Source of the DNA: an uncultured bacterium
Lineage (GTDB): Bacteria > Bacteroidota > Bacteroidia > Bacteroidales > JACABE01
NCBI GenBank assembly: GCA_903911455.1
Contig: CAIWDQ010000633.1
Location: 1 to 37,808 of the forward strand
DNA: 37,808 nt
Direction of reading: 5' to 3'
Numbering within the stretch: the stretch's first letter is position 1; each line of letters starts with the position of its first letter. The notes beneath the pieces were generated by a model that saw only the letters and a program-made list of their open reading frames with translations, was not told where the DNA came from and made no database searches. Below, piece after piece: positions 26,174 through 34,742 of this stretch. Position numbers and translations under genes: made by a program.

Positions 26174-27025
26174 ATGTTCAGATCTATCGTTGCATCTATC
26201 TTCAGGATTATCTTCACTTTCTCTTTCTTAAAGAGGAGGTACTTTGGCTTTTACAAACATTACTTTTTTCCCTACAACATGTTTAAAGGAGTAAAGAAAA
26301 CCATCAAATTCAGGCATCATCTTAAGCTTGTTTTAAGCATTGACGACTGGATTCAGCAGCATATTTACTTTACCGGGACTTACGAGGAGAGTGAGCTCCT
26401 CTTTATTGAGAAGAACCTAAAGCCAGATTCTACTTTTATTGATATTGGTGCTAATATCGGCTTGTTTTCTATTACTGCCTCGGCCGTTGTTGGCGATAAA
26501 GGCAACATCATTTCTTTTGAGCCTTTCAGCACTAATTACGATGCTTTCTGTCATAATATCAACATCAATTCTATTCATAATATTAAAGCCGAACGTTTAG
26601 CTGTTGCTGATAAAGATAAGATTATCCCTTTGTATTATAATCAGGATGAGTCTAATCTGGGGATGGTTTCTTCCTATGCTTCTAATCATACCTTAAAAGA
26701 GGAGATTATTTCCACCTCATTGGATACTTACCTTTCCGACAAGAAGATAAATACTGTTGATATTATTAAGATGGATATTGAAGGGGGAGAATACCTTGCT
26801 TTACTTGGCATGAAGAGCACTCTTATTAAGTACCATCCGCTTCTTATTATTGAGATTGATAACAACATTTTAAAAGATACTCCTTATAGTGATAAAGACA
26901 TCTATACTTATCTTAAAGAGCTCAATTACACTCCTTATTATATCAATAGTGATGGCAATCTTCTGGCTGAAAGATTAGCAGGCGACAACTCAATGAATGT
27001 TGTCTTCAGGTATAATCAAAACTAA
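26174..27025 (+). CDS. FkbM-family SAM-dependent methyltransferase
   Basis: 283 residues from the ATG at 26174. The SAM-binding core is visible: TFIDIGANIGLFSITAS (motif I), IISFEPFSTNYDAF, the acidic loop after beta-4 and VDIIKMDIEGGEYLALLGM, the diagnostic FkbM segment. Enzymes of this family O-methylate sugars or polyketides and are frequent in polysaccharide clusters, so with the neighbouring flippase a role in glycan modification is likely. The N-terminal 40 residues are basic and aromatic and may contact the membrane, but form no clear transmembrane helix. The gene converges on the flippase gene with a 12-base gap. Confidence 0.87.
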   Translation: MFRSIVASIFRIIFTFSFLKRRYFGFYKHYFFPYNMFKGVKKTIKFRHHLKLVLSIDDWIQQHIYFTGTYEESELLFIEKNLKPDSTFIDIGANIGLFSITASAVVGDKGNIISFEPFSTNYDAFCHNININSIHNIKAERLAVADKDKIIPLYYNQDESNLGMVSSYASNHTLKEEIISTSLDTYLSDKKINTVDIIKMDIEGGEYLALLGMKSTLIKYHPLLIIEIDNNILKDTPYSDKDIYTYLKELNYTPYYINSDGNLLAERLAGDNSMNVVFRYNQN

Positions 27026-27037
27026 GGTTTTATAATT

Positions 27038-28510
27038 TTAAAAACTAATCCTAGTTTTTCTTTCAACCACATAAACACTTAACATGTATATCACTACAAA
27101 TATACTGTTGATGATTAGTTTTAATGATTTGGTTTCTATCTTTAGAATTTCGCTTATCAAATATAGTATCAGAGCTAAACCCAGATAAGTGAGTATCTTT
27201 TTAAGATCATAGTTGATGGGATAATGTTTTTGGCCTAAGATGTAAGATACAAGCATTATCAGGAAATAACAAATCAGTGTAGCCCAAGCTGCACCCATAT
27301 ATCCCATTATTGGTACCAGTACGAAGTTGAGTACCAGTGTAACCACAGCCCCAAAGGTTGATATGTAAGCCCCATACATTGTCTGGTCGGTGAGTTTGTA
27401 CCATATTGATAGATTGTAAAATACTCCCAGACACAGGTTGGCTAGCAGCAATATTGGTATTACCGGTGCACCTACTCTAAAATTCTTTCCTACAAACATT
27501 ATAATCACATCAATATACATCATCACCACCAGGAAAATAAATGCACACACTATGATGAAGTATTTCATTACATCGGCATATATTTGTTTGGCATCCTTGT
27601 TAGCTGCATTTGAGAAAAAGAAGGGTTCAGCAGCAAAACGGAAAGTTTGAATAAACAAAGTCATCAATATAGATACCTTGTAACAAGCTCCATATATACC
27701 CAGTTGCGACATAGCATCTCCGGTAGTTATCAGATGTTTCAGGAGTATCCTGTCAAAGGTTTCGTTAACGATACCTGCCATCCCCCAAACCATTATTGGG
27801 AGCGCGTACACAAGCATTTGTTTCCACAATACCTTATTAAAATCAAGTTTTATCTTTATGATTTCGGGCAACAACATTACTAAGGTAAGGATGCTAGCAA
27901 GCAGATTAGAGATAAAGATATAACCTACACCGATTTGCTTATGATAAAAGAGCCTTATAACGCTTCCCGCAAAGGTATTGCCCCAATGTCTTAATATATA
28001 AGGACAAAGCACCAGTAAGAACAGATTGAGGCCTATTTGTGCTGCTATATTTACTGATTTGAGGTATGCAAACCGGCGTGCTTTGTTTAGTTCTCTTAAT
28101 CTGGCAAAAGGTACTGCCGTTAAGGCATCTAAACCTAATATCAGAGCAAACCAAACTATGTATTCTTTATGACTAAGATATCCGAGTGCCGATGCTATTG
28201 ACTTTGAAAACATCCACGAAAGTGCGACAAACAATACAGAACTAACGACTAACGATATAATGGCTGTGCTGTACACTCCTTCTTTATCGGTTTCTTTTTG
28301 AGAGAAGCGGAAGAAGGCTGTTTCCATGCCGTAGGTAAGTATCACCATCAGGAAAGCCACGTAAGCGTAGAGCTCGGTGACGACGCCATACTCCGAAGTG
28401 CTGAAAACTCGGGTGTAAAGCGGTACAAGCAAATAGCTTAACAGTCGTCCTATGATGGTTGGGAGTCCATAGATGGCTGTCTGCCCTGCAAGTTTCTTAA
28501 GTGGATTCAA
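27038..28510 (-). CDS. Wzx-like polysaccharide flippase (MOP superfamily)
   Basis: A 490-residue membrane protein with about 14 hydrophobic segments. It fits the polysaccharide biosynthesis/MATE-like group that flips undecaprenyl-linked oligosaccharides across the inner membrane. The opening, LAGQTAIYGLPTIIGRLLSY followed by PLYTRVFSTSEYG, is typical. The start is TTG at 28510; there is no ATG upstream in frame, and a -7 box TACTTTTG (plus-strand 28537-28544) lies 27 bases before it. No glycosyltransferases accompany it here, so the exported glycan is unknown. A small AT-rich hairpin (27040-27059) at its 3' end may help end transcription. Confidence 0.9.
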   Translation of the reverse strand: MNPLKKLAGQTAIYGLPTIIGRLLSYLLVPLYTRVFSTSEYGVVTELYAYVAFLMVILTYGMETAFFRFSQKETDKEGVYSTAIISLVVSSVLFVALSWMFSKSIASALGYLSHKEYIVWFALILGLDALTAVPFARLRELNKARRFAYLKSVNIAAQIGLNLFLLVLCPYILRHWGNTFAGSVIRLFYHKQIGVGYIFISNLLASILTLVMLLPEIIKIKLDFNKVLWKQMLVYALPIMVWGMAGIVNETFDRILLKHLITTGDAMSQLGIYGACYKVSILMTLFIQTFRFAAEPFFFSNAANKDAKQIYADVMKYFIIVCAFIFLVVMMYIDVIIMFVGKNFRVGAPVIPILLLANLCLGVFYNLSIWYKLTDQTMYGAYISTFGAVVTLVLNFVLVPIMGYMGAAWATLICYFLIMLVSYILGQKHYPINYDLKKILTYLGLALILYLISEILKIETKSLKLIINSIFVVIYMLSVYVVERKTRISF

Positions 28511-28743
28511 TTGTTCAATTGTATTTATTAAAGGCGCAAAAGTACATATTTTTATTCAAACGTCATTTACTTTATTGTTGGTATCTAAAACTTAAAATTA
28601 TTCTTTTTATTATTTTTCCACTTGGCGTGAATGCTTTTAACTTGAATTAGTGGTTTCAACTTAAACGGTTGTCCTTTTATCTGCGAAAGCATAAGAATAA
28701 AAAAGGAGAGTAGTATAATAATAAACTGTATAAAGTACCATGT

Positions 28744-28822
28744 CGTCATTGCGAACGTAGTGAAGCAATCTCAAAAGTCTTGTATTTATTAGATTGCTTC
28801 GTCGTACCTCCTCGCAATGACG
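28744..28822. repeat. Dispersed palindromic repeat, complete inverted pair
   Basis: A left arm of 28 bases (28744-28771, CGTCATTGCGAACGTAG...) and a right arm of 32 bases (28791-28822, AGATTGCTTCGTCGTACC...) are inverted around a 19-base loop. The right arm is the full version, one base different from the arm at 18049-18080; the left arm is shortened in its centre. Copies in two places with this symmetry suggest a REP/MITE-like element. It could also end transcripts from either side. Confidence 0.85.
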
Positions 28823-28856
28823 TGGTTTTCATTTTAAGTTTACTTATCGTTTTTTC

Positions 28857-28893
28857 TTAATTAATTCTTAATTCTTAATTCGTAATTCGTAAT
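28857..28893. repeat. Short TTAATTC/GTAATTC tandem run
   Basis: About five near-identical 7-base units, TTAATTC changing to GTAATTC. The run is AT-rich, and nothing points to a function. Confidence 0.55.
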
Positions 28894-28916
28894 TTTCCCA
28901 ACAACAAAATCCATGC

Positions 28917-31205
28917 CTACTTAATAGTATACCTCAAACCAGCATAAATAGTAGTCCCAACAATAGGTCCCCAAGTCATGGTAGTATCAAAATGAGTATG
29001 ATATGGTCTGGTATATTGAGTAATAGGATCAGTTTGCCTGAAATCACCAAGGTTTTCACCACCTAAATAAACATCAAAATGCTTAAATTTTCTAGTTATT
29101 TGAGCATTAAAAATAACATATTCAGGAGTAGTATCAGGTCTTCTTAAAGTAGTAGGCATTTTGCTTTGATTAGGTAACCTTGCACTACCATTAAACTGAG
29201 TTGTAAAATCAATTTTCCACTTTTCAAACTTAGTAGCATAAGATAATGTAATAAGACCTTTATATTTATTAACAAACGGGCGTTGTTGCAGAGCTCCATT
29301 AATAGTAGTCTTAACATCATTAATACGATAAGCCACCAAAATAGTAAGACGCTTAATAGGCTCCATGCTTAGCTGTGCCTGATAACTGTTTGAATAAGAA
29401 TCACCCTTAAGATTATAGAAATAAGCTGTAGTTGGAATGCTATCCAGATCAACTATCACCTGATTCATAAAGTTAGTACGATAAACATCTATATCAAATT
29501 CAGCTTTACGACCAAATAATGAAAACTCTTTAGTAAAATTAACGCCAAAATTAAGAGCTTTTTCTTGTTTCAAATCATTAGCAAAAACAAAAGATCTTTG
29601 ACTTGCTAACAACGAAAGGTTTTCAGAAATAACATTAGCAGTTCTGTAACCATATCCAGCCGAAGCTCTTATAACAGTTAAAGCATCTATATGATACCTT
29701 AAGTTTATACGAGGAGTATAAAACATTCCGTACTTATTATGATGGTCGGCCCTGATCCCGGCAATGATTGTAAGCTTATCATTATGGGTATATGTATATT
29801 CAAAATAGGCACCCGGAATAGATTCATCTCTGTTTAAGTTGTAAAGAGTATCCCTGCTAGATTTAACTATCAGTTTATTGAAAGAAAATAATGTTTGATC
29901 GTAATTTTCAACGAAGTTATCCAGTATATAGCTCAATCCGGTTGTAAATTTATTATCTTTATTGACTATATAAGATTGATAAAGAAGATTAGCATATAAA
30001 GTCCTTTCACGACCATAATAATTATTGATACCAAAATAACCTTCCTGCTCATGATTAGTGGCATTAACAATAATAGCAAGACTAGTGTAAGGACGATTCT
30101 GAAAAATTATTCCATTTTTCCAGAAAGCTTCAGCTCTACGAGTAGTAAGACTAAAACCATAAGGTTCTTTTGCCTGATTAATCAAAGCAGTATCTAAAAC
30201 AAATGTATTCTTATCGTAATCCATAGTGCCTCCACTGCGATGCTCTTCCATATATTTAATTCCAAATCTTGAGGTATATTTACCCGGATTCATATAATCC
30301 CACCTGTTGAAAAGATTAATAGTAGTAACTCTTGGAATATCCATAAAGTTATCATTGTTTTTATCAATCTTATTATCTATATAATCAGTATGAATCATAA
30401 GCATAGTACTTAATTTATCATTAAGTTTATAAGCACTTGTGATATTTGCTTCAGCTCTTTGATGATTATTAACATAAAGATTAACAAACAAAGGCTCAGC
30501 TGTAGAAGGTTTCTTGTATTCAACATTAATCTGACCGGTTATTGATTCAAAACCATTGATTACTGAAGAAGTTCCCTTCGCAATTTGAATAGATTCCATC
30601 CACGAACCTGGAATATAATTCAATCCAAAGCTGGAAGCCATCCCTCTTACCGAAGGAAAGTTCTCAGTTTGTATTTGACTATAGATTCCAGAAAGTCCTA
30701 AAAGCTGAATTTGTCTGGCTCCTGTAATTGCATCACTATATGAAACGTCAACTGAAGCGTTAGTTTCAAAACTTTCGGAAAGATTACAACAAGCTGCTTT
30801 AAAAAGTTCGCCTGTATTAATAACTTGAACGTTGCGTGTATTTAATTTAGAAATATAACTGTCGTTACGTTCGTTTATTTCAACAACATTTAACAATTGT
30901 TTTTCATTAGTCATAATATGATTAACCTTTGGATTTACATTTGAAACATCAACAGTGTCAGTTTTAAAACTCATCATTCTAAAAACTAAACGTTGATCTT
31001 TAATACCCTTAACAGATAGTTTATATTCACCTTTAGAATCGGTTATAGTACCTTGGGTAGTACCAATCCAGAAAACATTTGCCCCAACAATCGGAGACAT
31101 TTCTTTTTTATCATTCATCTCGTAAACAATACCAGTTATATTTTGCGAAATAACGGTATATGAAATAAGCAACATTATAGTTGCGATTAATATTCTTAAT
31201 CTCAT
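28917..31205 (-). CDS. TonB-dependent outer-membrane receptor, probably for a metal
   Basis: About 762 residues from the ATG at 31205, which begins a good signal peptide (MRLRILIATIMLLISYTVIS); the frame stays open to 31253, but those residues do not look like a signal. The order is: carboxypeptidase-regulatory-like domain (about 25-110), plug (about 125-245, with GARQIQLLGLSGIYSQIQTE and NGFESITGQINVEYK), then the 22-strand barrel ending in GTTIYAGLRYTIK. A Cys pair in the plug region (KAACCNLSESFE) is a feature I recall in receptors next to HYC_CC_PP proteins. That neighbour lies 81 bases upstream, suggesting a metal, possibly copper, as substrate. Import would need TonB/ExbBD; a TonB-like protein is at 35632. 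Confidence 0.9.
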   Translation of the reverse strand: MRLRILIATIMLLISYTVISQNITGIVYEMNDKKEMSPIVGANVFWIGTTQGTITDSKGEYKLSVKGIKDQRLVFRMMSFKTDTVDVSNVNPKVNHIMTNEKQLLNVVEINERNDSYISKLNTRNVQVINTGELFKAACCNLSESFETNASVDVSYSDAITGARQIQLLGLSGIYSQIQTENFPSVRGMASSFGLNYIPGSWMESIQIAKGTSSVINGFESITGQINVEYKKPSTAEPLFVNLYVNNHQRAEANITSAYKLNDKLSTMLMIHTDYIDNKIDKNNDNFMDIPRVTTINLFNRWDYMNPGKYTSRFGIKYMEEHRSGGTMDYDKNTFVLDTALINQAKEPYGFSLTTRRAEAFWKNGIIFQNRPYTSLAIIVNATNHEQEGYFGINNYYGRERTLYANLLYQSYIVNKDNKFTTGLSYILDNFVENYDQTLFSFNKLIVKSSRDTLYNLNRDESIPGAYFEYTYTHNDKLTIIAGIRADHHNKYGMFYTPRINLRYHIDALTVIRASAGYGYRTANVISENLSLLASQRSFVFANDLKQEKALNFGVNFTKEFSLFGRKAEFDIDVYRTNFMNQVIVDLDSIPTTAYFYNLKGDSYSNSYQAQLSMEPIKRLTILVAYRINDVKTTINGALQQRPFVNKYKGLITLSYATKFEKWKIDFTTQFNGSARLPNQSKMPTTLRRPDTTPEYVIFNAQITRKFKHFDVYLGGENLGDFRQTDPITQYTRPYHTHFDTTMTWGPIVGTTIYAGLRYTIK

Positions 31206-31286
31206 TGTAATTTTATTTATTGAATTAATAGAAATAATTAATTGAGAGCACATATAATGCTCTTCATTTCTGAACCCAGAAATAAC

Positions 31287-31766
31287 CTATAGAAGAGATG
31301 AAGAAAAAGGGATCTTAATATTATGAATAAAATGAATCAGATATTTACCTACGAGTTGGAGAGGAGGCGGATGATACAAACATTGATCATCTTTATTATT
31401 GCTTCCTTCCTCAGCTAAAGTATTTGTATTGAAGATAACCGGATACTGATCAACAATTAATTTAATTATTGATATTTGTTTATCTACTTGAAAAGAAATT
31501 TTAAGGTACTGATAAGTATTGTTACAACAATTACTCTTACTTATATTGTTTTTAGAAGTATTATTAAGAGATGTATGATGTTTAGAACAACAACATTTCT
31601 TCATAGATTCAACTTCTGTCTTACATTTATAGTTCTCTGAAAAGAGTTTAACATGTTCCGTTTTAGAAGTATTGCAATAATGCTTCACATAACTAAACCC
31701 GGTAGAAGCCACCAGGAAAAGCGAAACCATTAAAACGTATACTATGTTAAGAAACATCTTTTTCAT
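31287..31766 (-). CDS. HYC_CC_PP family Cys/His-rich protein
   Basis: A 159-residue exported protein: signal sequence at about 1-25, then the three signatures that give the family its name, KHYC (about 28-31), KKCCCSKHH (about 56-64) and HPPPLQ (about 132-137). There is also a NCC at about 79-81. The Cys and His residues suggest binding of a soft metal such as copper, but this is inference; the family has no established function that I know of. It lies directly upstream of a TonB-dependent receptor on the same strand, the usual pairing. A -7 box TATTTTTG (plus-strand 31771-31778) is only 4 bases before the ATG at 31766, so Met4 (31757) may be the real start, or the message may be leaderless. 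Confidence 0.82.
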   Translation of the reverse strand: MKKMFLNIVYVLMVSLFLVASTGFSYVKHYCNTSKTEHVKLFSENYKCKTEVESMKKCCCSKHHTSLNNTSKNNISKSNCCNNTYQYLKISFQVDKQISIIKLIVDQYPVIFNTNTLAEEGSNNKDDQCLYHPPPLQLVGKYLIHFIHNIKIPFSSSLL

Positions 31767-31820
31767 ATTGCAAAAATAAACAATTTTTTAATACAAAAGT
31801 TATTTTTAACTAAAATAAAA

Positions 31821-32188
31821 AACAACAGTTCTGTAAGCCGGGTTCTGTTTCCTTGTAAAAGGACTTCTATCATTTATCTACTATTATTGTCGCCAATAAT
31901 CTCTAACGACCTACCCCCCGGCATTGGACGAGCAGCCCTTATCAACCGGTATATTTGGTCTTTCAACCCATAAGGTTTACCCTTGTGCTATGTTGCCATA
32001 ATACAACGTGAGCTCTTACCTCACATTTTCACCCTTACCCTGCATTAAACGGGGCGGTTATTTTCTGTGGCACTCTCTGTTACATCAATTACTCAATGTA
32101 CCTTCCCGTTAGGAAGTATGGCGCTCTATGTTGCCCGGACTTTCCTCTCCCTCACCTAAGTAAAGCAGCGATAGAACGAACTGTTGTT
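31821..32188 (-). ncRNA. rnpB: RNase P RNA, bacterial class A
   Basis: Catalytic RNA that removes tRNA 5' leaders. On the minus strand the conserved 5' core GAGGAAAGTCCGGGC and the 3' core with ACAGAACCCGGCTTAC are present. The ends pair: 11 bases at the 5' end (AACAACAGTTC, plus-strand 32178-32188) are the exact complement of the 3' end (GAACTGTTGTT, plus-strand 31821-31831), forming helix P1. A T run follows the 3' end and can act as the terminator. The length of about 368 nt fits class A. Ends are set from P1 and may be off by a few bases. Confidence 0.95.
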
Positions 32189-32236
32189 TTATTTTAAAGA
32201 TCTTTTTAATTATATTTTAAAAATAATCACAAGGTA

Positions 32237-32253
32237 CCTGAGCTTGTCGAAGG
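32237..32253. repeat. CCTGAGCTTGTCGAAGG motif
   Basis: A 17-base GC-rich sequence in AT-rich DNA, touching the stop codon of the DUF2027-Smr gene. I recall the reverse complement (CCTTCGACAAGCTCAGG) as a frequent intergenic sequence in many unrelated bacteria. Only one copy is in the window. Confidence 0.5.
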
Positions 32254-33360
32254 TTAATTCGTTGTATTAATAAACACCTCTGTTGCTCCTACTCCATATT
32301 TAGCCATCGATGCATCAAAATAATGAAGGTTATTATACATCTTTAATACTTTAATTATTTCATTCCTTAATGTACCATTACCAACACCATGTATGAAAAC
32401 TATCTTCTGAATCTTATTCATAAATGCTCCTTCCAGACATTTAATAAAATAATCTAGTTGAATGCGAAGCATCTCAGCATTATCCAACAAATAATAATCA
32501 TCTACTAATTGACCAATATGTAAATCAATTTCAGCTGTAGAACTATTCACCATATGATCAGTTAAAATATTTTCAGGGTCAGTGTGTCTAACTTTAGTTA
32601 TCTTGGGTTCATCAGCTATCTCTTCTTTATCTTTTCTCCTGTATAAGTTATCAGTTATTGCTTTATTGTCAGCAATAAGTCCAATGGTTATCAGTAGAGA
32701 CTTTTCTGTAAAGAAAGAAGATGCAATATAATTTTCTTCTTTAAAGAATCTTGCTCCTTTAACTTTAAACTCAGCATTTAAAGGGACCAATACTCTATCC
32801 TTTTCGCTTGCATGAAACAATACTTGTACAATTCCTTTGCTCCAACCCTCAAGTTCATCTCTGTTAATACTTATAAGATGTGTTTTAGTCTCAGCTTGCA
32901 AAACATCATAATCAACTCCCTCAAACTTACCTTCATCTGTAGTTAAAAATAAACTATACAGAACTTCATATTCACTATGATTAACAAGATAAATATCGAT
33001 AATACCTGTAGTAAGCCATCTTTGATCTTGTGGAACATATGCCAGATATATCCCTGCTGCATTTTCATTTCCATGATAGGCTCTTTTTAAATCAGATTTC
33101 CTTTCGTAGACTTCTTCTACCTGATTAGTTGTTGTCTTATTATTATTTTGTATTGTATTAATATCTACATTATAATCCTTATTAAACAATCGTGAAGCCG
33201 CACCTGTATCTTCTATCTTTAAAAGCTCGTTAACCATTGTAGGTACTTCAAACCCTTCTTCTATTGCCACACTAACCATTGTAGGACTAATAACTTTGGT
33301 TACTATTCCACCACCAACTGTATTAAGAAACTTTACTTTGTCGCCTGCTTTGAAATTCAT
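32254..33360 (-). CDS. DUF2027 and Smr-domain protein
   Basis: A 368-residue cytoplasmic protein. The first 50 residues are an SH3-like beta barrel (FKAGDKVKFLNTVGGGIVTK), followed by the DUF2027 region with YVPQDQRWLTTGIIDIYLVNH, and a C-terminal Smr domain (about 275-368) with EIDLHIGQLVDD and the signature FIHGVGNGTLRNEI. Smr domains, shared with MutS2, bind or nick branched DNA or RNA. MutS2-type Smr domains also cleave mRNA on collided ribosomes. No MutS ATPase is attached here. The combination is common in Bacteroidota; its role is not established. A -7 box TAATTTTG is on the minus strand at 33375-33382. Confidence 0.88.
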   Translation of the reverse strand: MNFKAGDKVKFLNTVGGGIVTKVISPTMVSVAIEEGFEVPTMVNELLKIEDTGAASRLFNKDYNVDINTIQNNNKTTTNQVEEVYERKSDLKRAYHGNENAAGIYLAYVPQDQRWLTTGIIDIYLVNHSEYEVLYSLFLTTDEGKFEGVDYDVLQAETKTHLISINRDELEGWSKGIVQVLFHASEKDRVLVPLNAEFKVKGARFFKEENYIASSFFTEKSLLITIGLIADNKAITDNLYRRKDKEEIADEPKITKVRHTDPENILTDHMVNSSTAEIDLHIGQLVDDYYLLDNAEMLRIQLDYFIKCLEGAFMNKIQKIVFIHGVGNGTLRNEIIKVLKMYNNLHYFDASMAKYGVGATEVFINTTN

Positions 33361-33374
33361 ATTAAAATTTTCTG

Positions 33375-33382
33375 CAAAATTA
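33375..33382 (-). promoter_or_regulatory. -7 box of the DUF2027-Smr gene
   Basis: The minus strand reads TAATTTTG, 14 bases before the ATG at 33360. No clear -33 element. Confidence 0.45.
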
Positions 33383-33465
33383 CGATTAATACTCCAATTT
33401 ATTATCTTTAAATGTAACAGATATATTAATTATTCGTAAACGACCTTTAATTTAATTTATATTAG

Positions 33466-33473
33466 TAATTTTG
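33466..33473 (+). promoter_or_regulatory. -7 box of the antiporter gene
   Basis: TAATTTTG matches TAnnTTTG perfectly, 21 bases before the ATG at 33495. No clear -33 element. Confidence 0.45.
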
Positions 33474-33494
33474 AACAAAATTTAAACACTATTT

Positions 33495-34727
33495 ATGATA
33501 CAAGTATTCGGTCATCAGGTTCCTTTCATTGTTTTGCTGTTATGTGTGTTATTATTAGCGCGTATGCTTGGCGAAATAATGGAAAGGTTTAATCAACCCT
33601 CTATGATCGGAGAAGTATTAGCCGGTATTATTCTTGGTCCAACCTTATTAAACTTCGCACATCCTTCGCCCGAACTCAAAGTAATATCAGATCTTGGTGT
33701 TTTTCTTTTAGTAATTCTTGCAGGAATGGAGATCGACATTGAAGAATTACGTGCATCAATGAAAGGGCGAAACAGTTGGATAGCTCTTTTAGGTTTTATC
33801 ATCCCAATGTTTAGTGGAATTGTAATCGGATTGATTTTTAAACTGGATATAATGCTCACCGTTTTCCTCGCTTTATGTATTTCTATCACAGCATTACCGG
33901 TAAGTATTCGGATTTTAATGGATCTCGGAAAACTTAATTCTGATATCGGGCAAAAGATTATCTCTGCTGCTATCTTTAATGATATTCTATCGCTCTTAAT
34001 TCTTGGAGTTATACTTGATTTAAATGGCAACTCTTTTAATTATCAACAATTAAGTTTTAAAGTACTTATAACAGTTACAAAAGTTGTTTTCTTTATGGCT
34101 TTGATGCTCTTTGCCTATCGTCTTTTCCATAGGGCTAAGGGAAAAGTAACCATTATTAATCATAAGTTCCAGAACTTTTTATCATACCTTAAAGGAAAAG
34201 AATCTTTATTTGCAGTTATGATGCTTTTTGTTTTGATCTTCGCTAGTCTTTCTGAACTTGTTGGATTACATTTTGTAATAGGAGCATTTTTTGGTGCAGT
34301 ATTATTACCACGCGAGATGTTAGGTATTGATAATTTTAACAAAGTACAGGAAAACACATCCAGTATTACAATGGGATTTCTGGCTCCAATCTTTTTTGCT
34401 GCAATGGGTATTGAATTTAATTTGCTTTCCATCACTAATATTGCATTATTAATTGTTGTAATTATAGCTTCTTTTGTTAGTAAGATATTAGGAGGTTATT
34501 TGGGTGGAAGGATGGCAAAACTTAGCAAGCCTCAATCCTTTACACTTGGGATAGGATTAAATGCAAGAGGTATTATGGAACTTGTAATTGCTAATATTGC
34601 CTTACAAAATAAGTTTATCGACATCCCATTGTTCTCAATATTAGTATTGATGGGGATTATTACAACAGTTGTTACACCATTTCTTTTAAAAAGATCCTTT
34701 GCTGAAGTTGATAAAGCAGAAATGTAA
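33495..34727 (+). CDS. CPA2-family cation/proton antiporter
   Basis: A 410-residue inner-membrane exchanger of the Kef/NapA type with about 12 hydrophobic segments. Landmarks are MIGEVLAGIILGPTLLNF in TM2, LGVFLLVILAGMEIDIEELR, ALCISITALPVSIRIL, IISAAIFNDILSLLILGV (the single Asp at the ion-binding position) and GLNARGIMELVIANIAL. It swaps Na+ or K+ for H+ to control pH and ion balance; which cation cannot be told. The C-terminal TrkA/RCK domain of full Kef proteins is missing, so direct nucleotide gating is unlikely. The gene is monocistronic and converges on a lipoprotein gene. Confidence 0.9.
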   Translation: MIQVFGHQVPFIVLLLCVLLLARMLGEIMERFNQPSMIGEVLAGIILGPTLLNFAHPSPELKVISDLGVFLLVILAGMEIDIEELRASMKGRNSWIALLGFIIPMFSGIVIGLIFKLDIMLTVFLALCISITALPVSIRILMDLGKLNSDIGQKIISAAIFNDILSLLILGVILDLNGNSFNYQQLSFKVLITVTKVVFFMALMLFAYRLFHRAKGKVTIINHKFQNFLSYLKGKESLFAVMMLFVLIFASLSELVGLHFVIGAFFGAVLLPREMLGIDNFNKVQENTSSITMGFLAPIFFAAMGIEFNLLSITNIALLIVVIIASFVSKILGGYLGGRMAKLSKPQSFTLGIGLNARGIMELVIANIALQNKFIDIPLFSILVLMGIITTVVTPFLLKRSFAEVDKAEM

Positions 34728-34742
34728 TATATTATTCTAATG

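Larger units (their letters stand above)
28511..28916. other. 406-bp gap with a palindromic repeat
   Basis: No gene is seen. The gap holds the -7 box of the flippase gene (28537-28544), the inverted pair of dispersed repeats (28744-28822) and a run of near-tandem TTAATTC/GTAATTC heptamers (about 28857-28893). Confidence 0.6.

Noticed and set aside
27040..27059. Convergent terminator at the 3' end of the flippase gene (AAAAACTA-ATCC-TAGTTTTT).
   Set aside because: The 8-bp stem has one G-C pair only and lies inside the coding sequence; too weak to list as a terminator.
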